Positions 17,815-25,940 of a DNA stretch of 64,000 nucleotides are shown here, in pieces. The notes beneath the pieces were generated by a model. The model did not search any database. It had not been told where the DNA came from and saw only the letters and a list, made by a program, of their open reading frames with translations. The DNA is from JAVBMP01 sp031552315 (GTDB lineage Bacteria > Desulfobacterota > Desulfovibrionia > Desulfovibrionales > Desulfovibrionaceae): assembly GCA_031552315.1 (NCBI GenBank), contig JAVBMP010000031.1:14952-78951 (forward strand). The letters run 5' to 3'. A program made the translations under genes and the position numbers. Positions within the stretch are counted from its first letter, which is position 1. Every line of letters starts with the position of its first letter.

Positions 17815-18903
17815 TTATTCATCCATGTCTACCGGGCCGTCATCTTCGTCCGCCGCGGCAGCGGCGGCTGAAGCGGGCAATATGCGCGGGTTTACGCCCA
17901 GGTGGGCGATAAGGGCGTCTTCAATGGCTTTGCGCATTTCCGGGCTGTTGTCCAAAAAGGCGCGCACATTTTCTTTGCCCTGGCCCAGGCGTTCACCCTT
18001 GAAGGCGAACCATGAGCCGCTTTTGTCGATAATGCCGGCCTCTGAACCCATTTCAATAAGTTCTCCGGTGCGGGAAATGCCCTGGCCGTAAATAATATCG
18101 AAAAGGGTTTCCTTAAAGGGCGGGGCCACCTTGTTTTTTACCACTTTGACCTTGGTGCGGTTGCCGATAGGTTCTTCCTTTTCCTTAAGGGTTTGGATTT
18201 TACGAATATCCAACCGCACGGATGAATAGAACTTCAAGGCCTGGCCGCCGGTGGTCGTTTCCGGGCTGCCGTAGCCGGTAACGCCAATTTTCATGCGCAG
18301 CTGGTTGATGAAAACAACGGCGGTGCGGGATTTGTGAATGGTGCCGGTAAGTTTGCGCAAGGCGTGCGACATAAGCCGCGCCTGCCCGCCCACCTGCATT
18401 TCGCCCATGTTCCCTTCCAGTTCCGCTTGCGGAATAAGGGCGGCCACGGAGTCTATAACCACCAGGTCAACCGCGCCGGAACGCACCAGCATGTCGGCAA
18501 TTTCCAGGGCCTGTTCACCAAAATCGGGCTGCGAAATAAGCAGCTCGTCTGTTTTTACGCCCAGGCGCTTGGCGTATTCCACATCCAGGGCGTGTTCCGC
18601 GTCCACAAAGGCGCAGGTGCCGCCCAGCTTTTGGGCTTCCGCCACTATGTGCAGGGTAAGGGTGGTTTTACCGGAAGATTCCGGCCCATAAATTTCCGTA
18701 ACCCGGCCACGCGGTATGCCGCCCACGCCAAGGGCTATATCCAGCCCGATGGAACCCGTGGGTATAACCGGGATGCTTACGTGGGCGTTGTCTGAAAGCT
18801 TCATGATGGCGCCCTGGCCATATTTGCGTTCAATGGTGGCGAGCGCGGTGCTCAGGGCTTCAAGACGCGCCTCTTCGGGCGAAAGAACAGGTTTTTTTGC
18901 CAT
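17815..18903 (-). CDS. recA: Recombinase RecA
   Basis: Catalyses strand exchange in homologous recombination and activates LexA self-cleavage. 362 residues. Walker A is GPESSGKTT (about 73-81); other motifs are CAFVDAEHALD, VVIDSVAALIPQAELEG, HKSRTAVVFINQLRMKIGV and GGQALKFYSSVRLDIR. The C-terminus is acidic (DEDDGPVDMDE), as usual. GGAG stands 9 bases before the ATG. No LexA-type box was identified in the 277 bases upstream. alaS follows downstream. Confidence 0.98.
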   Translation of the reverse strand: MAKKPVLSPEEARLEALSTALATIERKYGQGAIMKLSDNAHVSIPVIPTGSIGLDIALGVGGIPRGRVTEIYGPESSGKTTLTLHIVAEAQKLGGTCAFVDAEHALDVEYAKRLGVKTDELLISQPDFGEQALEIADMLVRSGAVDLVVIDSVAALIPQAELEGNMGEMQVGGQARLMSHALRKLTGTIHKSRTAVVFINQLRMKIGVTGYGSPETTTGGQALKFYSSVRLDIRKIQTLKEKEEPIGNRTKVKVVKNKVAPPFKETLFDIIYGQGISRTGELIEMGSEAGIIDKSGSWFAFKGERLGQGKENVRAFLDNSPEMRKAIEDALIAHLGVNPRILPASAAAAAADEDDGPVDMDE

Positions 18904-19180
18904 TCAGGCTACTCCAAAAATGAAGATAAAAAAGGTGTGAAGGAAAGAAACCCATATCAAAAGCTTGTAAAGTATGCAATTAGCAAGGCGGGTATAAAAT
19001 AGCTTCAGCAGGAAATATTTAAGAATTATTTAATGGCGGGCTTCAACTTCCGCGCTTTCAAGCCACAGGCGTTGCCGGGGAGGCTGCAGGGCTATATTTC
19101 GCAACTGTAACCTTGCGAATAATTATATTTTCATTTAAATATCTGCCAGGCGAACTATATTTATGATTCGGAGGTGGCGT

Positions 19181-19498
19181 ATGCCTGATTTTTTGGAAAA
19201 GCTTGGCCGCAGAGTTCGCCATTTCAGGGCAGAAAAAGGCTGGACTCAGGAGAAACTTGCCGAATTGTGCGGGTTAAGCTCCAAATACATTGGCGATATG
19301 GAGAATGGAAAGGCCAACGTGACCGTTATTGTCCTGGATAAAGTGGCTACCGCTTTGGGCATTACCGCCATAGACATTTTGGCGAACGAACATGAGGCGG
19401 AACGGGCGGTGCTTGTTAAAGAAATTATGCGGTTTCTTGATACCGCGAATGATGAAAAGGTGAAGACCCTTTACCGGATTATGAAGGGCCTTTTATAA
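19181..19498 (+). CDS. XRE-family HTH regulator
   Basis: 105 residues. The N-terminal two thirds form an XRE helix-turn-helix (LGRRVRHFRAEKGWTQEKLAELCGLSSKYIGDMENGKANVTVIVLDKVATALGITAIDIL), followed by a helical tail. It starts at 19181 with GGAGG six bases upstream; an earlier in-frame ATG at 19163 overlaps that site. The 277 bases upstream, shared with the divergent recA, are AT-rich. The gene is single and ends before a strong hairpin. Such stand-alone XRE proteins are common; the target is unknown. Confidence 0.85.
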   Translation: MPDFLEKLGRRVRHFRAEKGWTQEKLAELCGLSSKYIGDMENGKANVTVIVLDKVATALGITAIDILANEHEAERAVLVKEIMRFLDTANDEKVKTLYRIMKGLL

Positions 19499-19516
19499 TA
19501 GAGGCCATTGCATATA

Positions 19517-19552
19517 CAACGCCCCGCGCGGCAAAAGCCGGCGGGGCGTTGT
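19517..19552. terminator. Bidirectional terminator-like hairpin
   Basis: ACAACGCCCCGC and its complement GCGGGGCGTTGT flank a 12-base loop, between the convergent XRE gene and the membrane-protein gene at 19597. The stem is perfect and GC-rich, with a short T-containing flank (GTGTGTAT), fitting shared termination. Confidence 0.65.
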
Positions 19553-19596
19553 GTGTATATCGGGCGCGGGTTATCCGGCCGGAATTATTGGAATGT

Positions 19597-20469
19597 CTAA
19601 GCGGCAGAGGCGCGCGCGGCAAGTTCCGCCGCGTATCTGGAAGCATCCGCCGCGTTTACGCGCAGGAACTTGAAAACATTGTCCACATCTTCTTCAACTT
19701 TTTTCTTTTTTATCTTTGTGGTGACGTTATCCAAAGAAAGGTAGGCGTCTGTTTCACCCTCGCAGGAAAAAAGCGTAAGGCGGGAAAATTCGGCGCACTC
19801 CGCATCTTGCGGCGGCAGGGTAGCCAGCGCGGCCATGCCCTGGCCTTCAACCTGGGTGGAAAAGGCTTTCGGGTCTTGGACAAAGGCCAGTTTTACCGGG
19901 GCCACAGCGCCCTTCATCCAGGCGTTTACGGTTTCAGAATAGGGCGGGCGGTCCGCGTCTCTGGAATAGAATATGGTAGCGCCAATCAGCACAAGGCCTT
20001 CCGCCGCCCAAATGGCCCCCAGCATGTTGCCTTTTACCTCTTTGCCCTTCAAGGTCCACAGGCCTTCTTGCATAAGGGCCATAATGGTTTCAAACAGGCC
20101 GCCGGGGTTCAGCGCGGCTTTAACAAAGGTGCTGAAAGACGCTGGCAAATTGCCGTCATTAAAGGCAAGCGAGACAAAAAACGCCCATTGCACATATTCC
20201 GCAACCAGGCCGCAAATCAGCCCAATAAGCATAAGCGCGGGCACGGAATGCAAGCGCCTGTTGCGGGACGCGTGCGCAATGGTCTTGCCTATGCACAGGC
20301 CCATAAGGCCGCAAAGCAGCGCCATAATGTAAACAAGCGATATGTGGTAGTCTGCCAGGGCGTAGCCCAGACCCAAAACAACAGCGGCAACCAGCCCGGC
20401 AAGCAGGGTAGCGACAAGGCCCGGCACAGAAACGCCGCCCGGGGCCGTATAATAGAGTGGTTTATTCAT
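19597..20469 (-). CDS. Membrane protein of unknown function
   Basis: 290 residues, no family recognised. The first 165 or so contain about four hydrophobic helices (VPGLVATLLAGLVAAVVLGLGYAL, ISLVYIMALLCGLMGLCIG, ALMLIGLICGLVAEYVQWAFF, AIWAAEGLVLIGATIFY). The last 120 are soluble, acidic and end in an Ala-rich helix; they include KIKKKKVEEDVDNVFKFL. The start at 20469 is preceded by GAGGA and is preferred over an ATG five codons upstream. It stands alone, convergent with the XRE gene and divergent from the glycosyltransferase. Composition matches the neighbours. Confidence 0.6.
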   Translation of the reverse strand: MNKPLYYTAPGGVSVPGLVATLLAGLVAAVVLGLGYALADYHISLVYIMALLCGLMGLCIGKTIAHASRNRRLHSVPALMLIGLICGLVAEYVQWAFFVSLAFNDGNLPASFSTFVKAALNPGGLFETIMALMQEGLWTLKGKEVKGNMLGAIWAAEGLVLIGATIFYSRDADRPPYSETVNAWMKGAVAPVKLAFVQDPKAFSTQVEGQGMAALATLPPQDAECAEFSRLTLFSCEGETDAYLSLDNVTTKIKKKKVEEDVDNVFKFLRVNAADASRYAAELAARASAA

Positions 20470-20626
20470 ACATTCCTCATACAATATAAAAGGTTAATTT
20501 TGCGTGTCGGCGTTCATATTATGCGTCCCGGTATAAAGTCAAGCTATTTGTCACGGTTAAAACCAAGCTTCCGGTCTTGCCTTCCGCCTTCGGGTAGGCT
20601 ATTTTTATTCGGATAGATGAACAGCT

Positions 20627-20674
20627 TGAGACCGTTGCGCAATGATGTTTTTTGCCCTGTTACAAGGAGTGCCC
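20627..20674 (+). repeat. Half copy of repeat family D forming the leader of the glycosyltransferase gene
   Basis: These 48 bases align without gaps to the left part of the family D element at 42159 (39 of 48 identical by eye). They share TGAGAC..TTGC.CAATG and the string TTACAAGGAGTGCCC, which contains the AAGGAG ribosome binding site of the next gene. The copy stops at the start codon. Confidence 0.6.
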
Positions 20675-21814
20675 ATGCATTATCTTGGTATGTGCTGCAT
20701 TGCCAAAGATGAAGACCCCTTCCTTAAAGAATGGCTGGCCTATCACGCCATGCTGGGGGTGGAACGTTTTTATATTTACGACAATTGCAGCCAAACGCCC
20801 ATAAAGCGCCTGCTGGGCGAATACGCCGGGCATGACCGCGTAGTGGTGCGCCGGGTGGAAGGCCGCCGCATGCAACTGCCGGTTTATGACGACTGCCTGA
20901 AGTCTTTTGGCGCGGAATGCCGCTGGCTGGCCTTTATTGACCTTGATGAATTTATCTGCCCCATGCAGGACGATGACCTGCGCCCCTTGCTGGCGGAGTT
21001 TGAACCCTACGCCGGGCTGGCCGCCACCTGGCGGCTTTTCAATTCTTCCGGCCACCTGAAAAGGCCGGAAGGTCTGGCGCTGCGCAACTATACCCAGGCC
21101 TTCGCGCAGCAGGAATCTTTTGCGGTAAAGTGCATTGTAGACCCGGCCCGAACCGCGCAGGCCCTTAGCCCGCACCACTTCCGCCACAGCCCCGGCGAAT
21201 GCTGCGTGAATGAAGACCACTACCCCTTTGCCCCGGGCACGCATTTCAGCTTTTCGCCCGGCCGCCTGGTGCGGGTGAACCACTATTTTTTGCGCTCGCA
21301 GCAAGATTATGAAGAAAAAATGCGCCGGGGCGGCGGGGCCACCAGGGCCGAAGACGAATACCGTAAAATGGATCTTTTTTTGGGCGCGCTGGAAAAGCCG
21401 CAGGTAGAAGACAAGGCGATTCAGCGCTTTTTGCCCCGGCTGGAAAAGGCCCTGAAGGCCCCGGCCCTGCCCATGCCGCAACCGTTTTTGCCAACGGGCA
21501 CGGCCTATGAAGACATCATGCGGGCCGCCATGGGGTTTTTGGAAGCCGGACAAGCGGAAAAAGCCCAGGCCTGCCTGTGCCCCGCCCGGCCGGAACACCG
21601 CGAAAAGGCCGACTTGTGGACATTACGCGCCCTGGCCGCCCAAAGCGCGGGCAAAACAGGCCGGGCCGAAGTGTTCATAAAGGAAGCGTTAAAGCGCGAA
21701 GCCACGCACGCCGCATACAATATCCTGAAAAGCCTGCTTGAACAAAAGGGCCTGCATGAACAGGCCCACGGCATAGAGGTGATGTTGCGGTCTTATCCGG
21801 AATTTTTCGGGTAG
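20675..21814 (+). CDS. Glycosyltransferase, GT92/DUF23-like
   Basis: 379 residues. The N-terminal 250 resemble GT92-type glycosyltransferases: YLGMCCIAKDEDPFLKEWLAYH, GVERFYIYDNCS, RWLAFIDLDEFICPM (the DxD-like metal site), and HYFLRSQQDYEEKMRRGGG. The C-terminal 130 residues look like TPR-type helices (MGFLEAGQAEKAQACL, LRALAAQSAGKTGRAEVFIKEAL). It probably transfers a sugar to a surface glycan; acceptor unknown. The start at 20675 follows AAGGAG at five bases; this site lies inside a repeat element. No other glycan genes adjoin it, but a second glycosyltransferase lies at 52.1 kb. A family A palindromic element begins directly after the TAG stop. Confidence 0.8.
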   Translation: MHYLGMCCIAKDEDPFLKEWLAYHAMLGVERFYIYDNCSQTPIKRLLGEYAGHDRVVVRRVEGRRMQLPVYDDCLKSFGAECRWLAFIDLDEFICPMQDDDLRPLLAEFEPYAGLAATWRLFNSSGHLKRPEGLALRNYTQAFAQQESFAVKCIVDPARTAQALSPHHFRHSPGECCVNEDHYPFAPGTHFSFSPGRLVRVNHYFLRSQQDYEEKMRRGGGATRAEDEYRKMDLFLGALEKPQVEDKAIQRFLPRLEKALKAPALPMPQPFLPTGTAYEDIMRAAMGFLEAGQAEKAQACLCPARPEHREKADLWTLRALAAQSAGKTGRAEVFIKEALKREATHAAYNILKSLLEQKGLHEQAHGIEVMLRSYPEFFG

Positions 21815-21946
21815 CTCTAAATAAAATCTTTCAGCCAAATACTGCGTTAAGCGGCCCGCTTTGCTCCGGTCGAGTACCATAAGAGTACACTCCCTGCGCA
21901 AAACGGGCCGCTTGCCTTGTATTTGACTAAAATATTTTATTTAGAG
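21815..21946. repeat. Palindromic repeat family A, copy 1
   Basis: A 132-base element with terminal inverted repeats CTCTAAATAAAAT / ATTTTATTTAGAG. An inner stem is AAGCGGCCCG.TTTGC / GCAAAACGGGCCGCTT, with shorter pairs between (CAAATAC / GTATTTG). It starts directly after the glycosyltransferase stop codon. No coding capacity. Confidence 0.8.
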
Positions 21947-21965
21947 ACCGCTGCTGACAGAGGGG

Positions 21966-22090
21966 TAAAATCTTTCAGCCAAATACTGCGTTAAGCGGCC
22001 CGTTTTGCTCCGGTCGAGTACCATAAGAGTACACTCCCTGCGCAAAACGGGTCGCTTGCCTTGTATTTGACTAAAATATTTTATTTAGAG
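21966..22090. repeat. Palindromic repeat family A, copy 2
   Basis: Near-identical tandem repeat of copy 1, differing at a few positions, with the same stems. The 19-20 bases between the copies (ACCGCTGCTGACAGAGGGG) are themselves repeated after copy 2, but interrupted there by an extra 52 bases. Confidence 0.8.
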
Positions 22091-22091
22091 A

Positions 22092-22149
22092 CCGCTGCAC
22101 AAGGGCCTTTTTGCCCTCTGGACTGCGTCAGGAAACAAAATTGCCGCTG
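22092..22149. repeat. Family D core inserted between family A copies, flanked by a 6-base direct repeat
   Basis: A 46-base core (22098-22143) starting CACAAGGGCC and ending AACAAAATTG is flanked on both sides by CCGCTG. The equivalent point after family A copy 1 has a single CCGCTG and no core. The core is closely similar to the middle of the element at 33492. Confidence 0.65.
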
Positions 22150-22162
22150 CTGACAGAGGGGC

Positions 22163-22200
22163 AAAATCTTTCAGCCAAATACTGCGTTAAGCGGCCCGTT
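22163..22200. repeat. Palindromic repeat family A, truncated copy 3
   Basis: The first 38 bases of the family A unit (AAAATCTTTCAGCC through AAGCGGCCCGTT), cut off exactly where the rnhA stop codon begins. The last two T bases belong to that stop codon (TTA on the plus strand). Confidence 0.7.
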
Positions 22201-22678
22201 ACCCCTCAAAACCCGCGTCCGGCGGTAAATTCTTTTGGCCCGCCATGTTGCGGGCCAAGGTGTCCACCCGTTCATTTTCCGCGTGGCCGCTGTGCCCGGC
22301 TACCCAACGCAGCTTTACGCTGTGCCGCCCCAACTGGGGGATTATCTTCAGCCATAAATCCTGGTTCAGCACGGGTTTGCCGTCCGCCTTTTTCCAGCCC
22401 TTGTTCCGCCAGCCCCATATCCATTTTTTTTCAACGGCGTCGCAAAGGTAGCGGGAATCGCTGTAAAGTTCCACCTCGCACGGGCTGGTCAGGGCCTGCA
22501 ACCCTTCCAGCGCGGCGGTAAGTTCCATGCGGTTGTTGGTGGTGCGGGCAAAGCCGCCGCACATTTCCTTTTCTACCCCGTTACAACGCAAAATGGCGGC
22601 CCAGCCGCCAGGGCCGGGGTTGCCAAGACAGGCCCCGTCTGTAAAGATGCTTACTTTATAAGTTTTTTCTTCGGTCAT
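22199..22678 (-). CDS. rnhA: Ribonuclease HI
   Basis: Cleaves RNA in RNA-DNA hybrids, removing primers and R-loops. 159 residues, normal length. Catalytic acidic residues are visible in IFTDGACLGNPGPGGWA (Asp), NNRMELTAALEGL (Glu), LYSDSRYLCDAV (Asp) and AENERVDTLAR (Asp), with the HSGH loop. No strong ribosome binding site precedes the ATG. The gene ends flush against a truncated family A repeat. The upstream unknown membrane gene at 22852 runs in the same direction but is separated by a hairpin region. Confidence 0.95.
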   Translation of the reverse strand: MTEEKTYKVSIFTDGACLGNPGPGGWAAILRCNGVEKEMCGGFARTTNNRMELTAALEGLQALTSPCEVELYSDSRYLCDAVEKKWIWGWRNKGWKKADGKPVLNQDLWLKIIPQLGRHSVKLRWVAGHSGHAENERVDTLARNMAGQKNLPPDAGFEG

Positions 22679-22721
22679 GCTTTTGGTCTGTTTGGTTGAT
22701 TTGGTTTGATTGGTTTGATTA

Positions 22722-22783
22722 TTTGGGGCTTTGCCCCAAACCCCACTGGGGGAAATGATTTCCCCCAGACCCCCTCGACAGGC
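22722..22783. repeat. Double-hairpin repeat, family E copy 1
   Basis: Two perfect stems, TTTGGGGC-TTT-GCCCCAAA (22722-22740) and CTGGGGGAAA-TGA-TTTCCCCCAG (22746-22768), followed by CCCCCTCGACAGGC. The reverse complement resembles the sequence at 63922-63983, including GCCTGTCGAGGGG and the GGGGAAAT..TTTCCCC stem. It follows the 3' end of the gene at 22852 and could terminate it. Confidence 0.6.
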
Positions 22784-22851
22784 ATCAGTTTGATATGATT
22801 GTCTGTTTTTTTTTGGGGGGGGTGCACAATGGGCGCATTTTGGGTCGGGTT

Positions 22852-23394
22852 TTATTGCAGGCGGTCTTCCATTTTTTTGAAGGCGGCGGCCAGCCCGTCC
22901 GGCCAGCGGCCTTGGGCAAAATAAGGTGGAAAGTGTTTGTTGGCAAGCTCATTCATTAGCTCTTCGCCAAGGGCCAGGCGCACGGTAACCCCGGCATCCA
23001 GCCTTGCAAGGCCTTCTGAAGGGCAAAGCTGAACGCTTATTGTGTTCGCGTCCGGGTTTGCGGCGGGCAGGGGGCCGTGTTGATAAACATGCGTTTTTAT
23101 CAGCACGCCGCGGCTTTCATGGAAATAACGCAGAAAATTTTGCAGTTCCGCTTTTTGCGCCGGGGTCAGGTTGCGGGTGTCGTCCTGAATAAGGGCGGCA
23201 TAGTCCGCTGGCGCGGAACGGGACACGCTCTGTTCCTTCTGCTCCTTGGCCTTTATAACTTCCATCCGCCGCTGGTTATTGGCATAAAAACCCCAGGCCA
23301 CCAGCGCGAACACAGCCACCAGCATAAGCACCCGCGCGAATTGTTCCAGAGGGGAAGAAGATTTTTGCCACTTGGGCGGCTTGCGGAAAATCAT
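22852..23394 (-). CDS. Single-pass membrane protein of unknown function
   Basis: 180 residues from the chosen start (MIFRKPPKWQKSSSPLEQFARVLMLVAVFALVAWGFYANNQRR). One hydrophobic helix at about residues 20-37 follows a basic N-terminus, so the rest (about 140 residues) should be periplasmic. That part is soluble with TPAQKAELQNFLRYFHESRGVLIKTHVY and ends in a helix. I recognise no family. An open frame extends 35 codons upstream, but that part is Arg/Ala-rich and unlike protein N-termini here. No clear ribosome binding site. Confidence 0.6.
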   Translation of the reverse strand: MIFRKPPKWQKSSSPLEQFARVLMLVAVFALVAWGFYANNQRRMEVIKAKEQKEQSVSRSAPADYAALIQDDTRNLTPAQKAELQNFLRYFHESRGVLIKTHVYQHGPLPAANPDANTISVQLCPSEGLARLDAGVTVRLALGEELMNELANKHFPPYFAQGRWPDGLAAAFKKMEDRLQ

Positions 23395-23553
23395 AGGCGT
23401 AACTTGCTGGCTAACGATTGCGTTTATATGGCTGCAAAAATCTTCTGGCGGCGCAAGGCGTAAGCGCGCCGCCCGCCGCCATGCGCAGGCGGCATTCATT
23501 GCCGCCGTGAAGCGCCGTGGCGGCGTGTATTAGCACAGGCCATGCCGGGGTTC

Positions 23554-23576
23554 CCCAAGGGGGTCACCCCCTTGGG
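23554..23576. terminator. Terminator-like hairpin after the Mla-type operon
   Basis: CCCAAGGGGG-TCA-CCCCCTTGGG is a perfect ten-pair stem, followed by a second GC-rich pairing (GGGGC..GCCCC), about 45 bases past the lipoprotein stop. There is no T tract. Confidence 0.45.
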
Positions 23577-23619
23577 CGGGGTGCAGGGGCAGCGCCCCGC
23601 CCGCCGGAGGCATTTCTTT

Positions 23620-24312
23620 TTATCTTGCCTTTTTTACCCGGCTGAGTTGTTCTATTGTCCAGCTTGCGCAGTCTGCCAGCATTTTCCCGGTAGCGTTTTC
23701 CATGGCGTCAAGCATGGCGTCGCGGGTGTTGGCTGTGGCCGGGGCAGTGGCCTGGAACTGTTTTTGCCCGACAATGGCGCCGGAATGGGTATTCACGATG
23801 GTTGCCACCAAAGAAATTTCCGCTGTGGGCGGTGAATTTTCATCCGCATAGACCATGTGCATGCGTTGCAGGTTTGAGGCCAGGCGAAATTCGCTTTCCA
23901 CGCCGGAAATGCTTGTGGCCACCCCGGCAAAGCAGCCGCTGGCGGCGAAGTGGTCTTCCATCAGGCGTTGCAGCAGGCGCGGGGTTGTGGCATCCCAGCG
24001 GGAATCGGCCAGGTAGCGCACTTCACGGTTGCGGAAGAGCAGGGCTATGCGGTCTGTTGCCAGGTCTCCGCTGCTTTCCGGCTGGTTGATGATAAGCGGG
24101 GAAAGGCGGGGGGCGGCGCAAAGCGCGTTTTTGGGCGGTTCCACATGCAAAATAAACTGGTTTGCGGGCTCGCCGGTGAACAGGTCGGCGCAGGCGCTCA
24201 AAACCAGGCAGGCGGCCAGGCAGGCAGTCAGGCAGGCGGCCTGGCGGGCCACTTGGCGGAACAGGGCGCCAATGGCGCGCAGGGGGTTGGCATGTTTGGG
24301 GGTGTTGTTCAT
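23620..24312 (-). CDS. ABC-type transport auxiliary lipoprotein (PqiC/LptE-like)
   Basis: 230 residues. A signal peptide ends in the lipobox LVLSAC (Cys about 41), so the mature protein is lipid-anchored, probably in the outer membrane. The rest resembles the ABC_trans_aux family (PqiC, YajI): FILHVEPPKNALCAAPRLSPLIINQPESSGDLATDRIALLFRNREVRYLADSRWDATTPRLLQRLMEDHF. It completes an MCE lipid transporter with the three genes upstream. Its ATG overlaps the mlaD stop by four bases. Confidence 0.85.
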   Translation of the reverse strand: MNNTPKHANPLRAIGALFRQVARQAACLTACLAACLVLSACADLFTGEPANQFILHVEPPKNALCAAPRLSPLIINQPESSGDLATDRIALLFRNREVRYLADSRWDATTPRLLQRLMEDHFAASGCFAGVATSISGVESEFRLASNLQRMHMVYADENSPPTAEISLVATIVNTHSGAIVGQKQFQATAPATANTRDAMLDAMENATGKMLADCASWTIEQLSRVKKAR

Positions 24313-25145
24313 TTTGCTTTATACTCCGGCAGGTTGTCGCCAAACAGGAAGCGTCTTGGGTCATTGTTTATTTTTTGCACCAGGCCGTCGGCGTGGCGTA
24401 TAAGCGAACGGCCTTCGGCTATCATGCGTTGCACTTCATCCAGCCCGGAGTTTGTGAAGCGCGTGAGGCCGGGTTCCATTTTCTTCAGCAAGCCTTCCAC
24501 GGTTGCCAGGGTGCTGTCAAGGCGGTGGCTTGCCCGGGCGATATTTTCCATGGTTTCTTCCAGCAGAACGGTACGTTCTTCAAGGGTTTTCGATATGACG
24601 GCCAGCGAGTTCAGGGTGTCACGCAGGTTTTTGACGTTGTTGTCGCTGAACACGCGAGAGGCCTGATGCACCAGGGCGTTTGTGGCGCTGATAAGATCCG
24701 GCGCTTCTTCCATAATGGCGGCCAGGCTTGAGGTGCGTGATTTTATGCGCGGGTAGGGTTCTCCGGGCAGGGCGGTCAGGATGGGGGCTTCTTTGGTGCC
24801 GCCGCTTATGGCGATATGCGCCATGCCGGTAATGCCCTGAATTTCAAGGCTTGCTTCAGAATCGCGCCGGATGGGGGTGTTGCGTGTCACCGAGATGACA
24901 ACGTGCACCAGGTTCGGGTCTTCCATGTCTATTCTGATAGCTTGCACCGCGCCTACCTTGATGCCGTTCAGGCGCACGTCATTGCCTTGCGAAAGGCCGG
25001 ATACGCTGCCTTTGAAGTCAATGGCGTACAGGTCAAAGTCGCCTTTTGTGGCCTTGCTGGCGCTCCATACCGCAAAGGCGATTATGGCGAAAAAGGCCAG
25101 CAGGGTAAAAAGGCCCACAACAAAATAATTGGCTTTTGTTTCCAT
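24309..25145 (-). CDS. mlaD: MCE-domain lipid transport protein MlaD
   Basis: 278 residues. An N-terminal anchor helix (YFVVGLFTLLAFFAIIAFAVWSA) precedes one MCE domain at about 38-115 (YAIDFKGSVSGLSQGNDVRLNGIKVGAVQAI). A long helical C-terminus follows. MlaD-type proteins form a hexameric periplasmic ring that binds phospholipid and sits on the MlaE/MlaF ABC transporter. One MCE domain places it with MlaD rather than PqiB or YebT. It lies 8 bases after mlaF and overlaps the lipoprotein gene. Confidence 0.92.
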   Translation of the reverse strand: METKANYFVVGLFTLLAFFAIIAFAVWSASKATKGDFDLYAIDFKGSVSGLSQGNDVRLNGIKVGAVQAIRIDMEDPNLVHVVISVTRNTPIRRDSEASLEIQGITGMAHIAISGGTKEAPILTALPGEPYPRIKSRTSSLAAIMEEAPDLISATNALVHQASRVFSDNNVKNLRDTLNSLAVISKTLEERTVLLEETMENIARASHRLDSTLATVEGLLKKMEPGLTRFTNSGLDEVQRMIAEGRSLIRHADGLVQKINNDPRRFLFGDNLPEYKAK

Positions 25146-25153
25146 GTTTCAAC

Positions 25154-25939
25154 TCACGCTTTGGCGTTGTCTTGCGCTGTAATAGAGGCCGCGCGGCCTC
25201 TGGGGCCAAGGAAGTATTCTTTTATCCAGGGGTGGTCAACCTGCAAAAGTTCAGAAATGCTGCCCACGGCGTAGATGCGTTTTTCCGCCAGCACGGCCAC
25301 CCTGTCGCAAATGGCGTAAAGGGTATCCATATCATGCGTAACCAGGCAGACGGTAAGGCCAATGGTGTCACGCAGGGTTTTTATAAGGCTGTCAAAGGCC
25401 GCCGCGCCAATAGGGTCCAGCCCGGCGGTGGGTTCATCAAGCAGCAGAATGGCCGGGTCCATTGCCAGGGCGCGGGCCAGCCCGGCGCGTTTGCGCATGC
25501 CGCCGGAAAGTTCTGAAGGGTATTTTTTCAAAGCCAGGGCGGGCAGGCCAACAAGATCCACCTTCATGGCGGCTATGCGGTGGCGCATGGCCGCGGAAAT
25601 TTTGGTGAACTGGCGCAGGGGGGCCTCTATATTTTCTTCAACCGTAAGCGAAGAGAACAGCGCCCCGTTTTGGAACAGCACCCCCCACTGGCGGCGGGCC
25701 TTTTCCCAAGCTTCCGGGCCGGACTGGGTAAGGTTTACGCCCATAACGTGCACTTCTCCGGCCTGTTGCGGGCGCAGGCCCATAATGGTGCGCAGCAGTA
25801 CGGACTTGCCCGTGCCGGAACCGCCGATAAGGGCGATAATTTCGTCCTTCCTGATTTCAAGGTCAAGGTCTTTGTGCACGCAGTGCGAGCCAAAGCAGTT
25901 GGTAATGTTTTTCAGGGCCACGGCAATATTGTTTTCCAT
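25154..25939 (-). CDS. mlaF: Phospholipid ABC transporter ATP-binding protein MlaF
   Basis: 261 residues. Walker A is GGSGTGKS (about 40-47), signature LSGGMRKRAGLARAL, Walker B AILLLDEPTAGLDP, and the switch histidine is in CLVTHDMDTL. This is the nucleotide-binding subunit that powers lipid movement across the periplasm in partnership with MlaE. Its ATG follows the mlaE stop by one base, so the two are translationally coupled. Confidence 0.94.
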   Translation of the reverse strand: MENNIAVALKNITNCFGSHCVHKDLDLEIRKDEIIALIGGSGTGKSVLLRTIMGLRPQQAGEVHVMGVNLTQSGPEAWEKARRQWGVLFQNGALFSSLTVEENIEAPLRQFTKISAAMRHRIAAMKVDLVGLPALALKKYPSELSGGMRKRAGLARALAMDPAILLLDEPTAGLDPIGAAAFDSLIKTLRDTIGLTVCLVTHDMDTLYAICDRVAVLAEKRIYAVGSISELLQVDHPWIKEYFLGPRGRAASITAQDNAKA

Positions 25940-25940
25940 G

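Noticed and set aside
21815..22200. Tandem 150-base repeats as a possible CRISPR array
   Set aside because: Units are long and palindromic with near-identical content throughout; there are no variable spacers and no cas genes.
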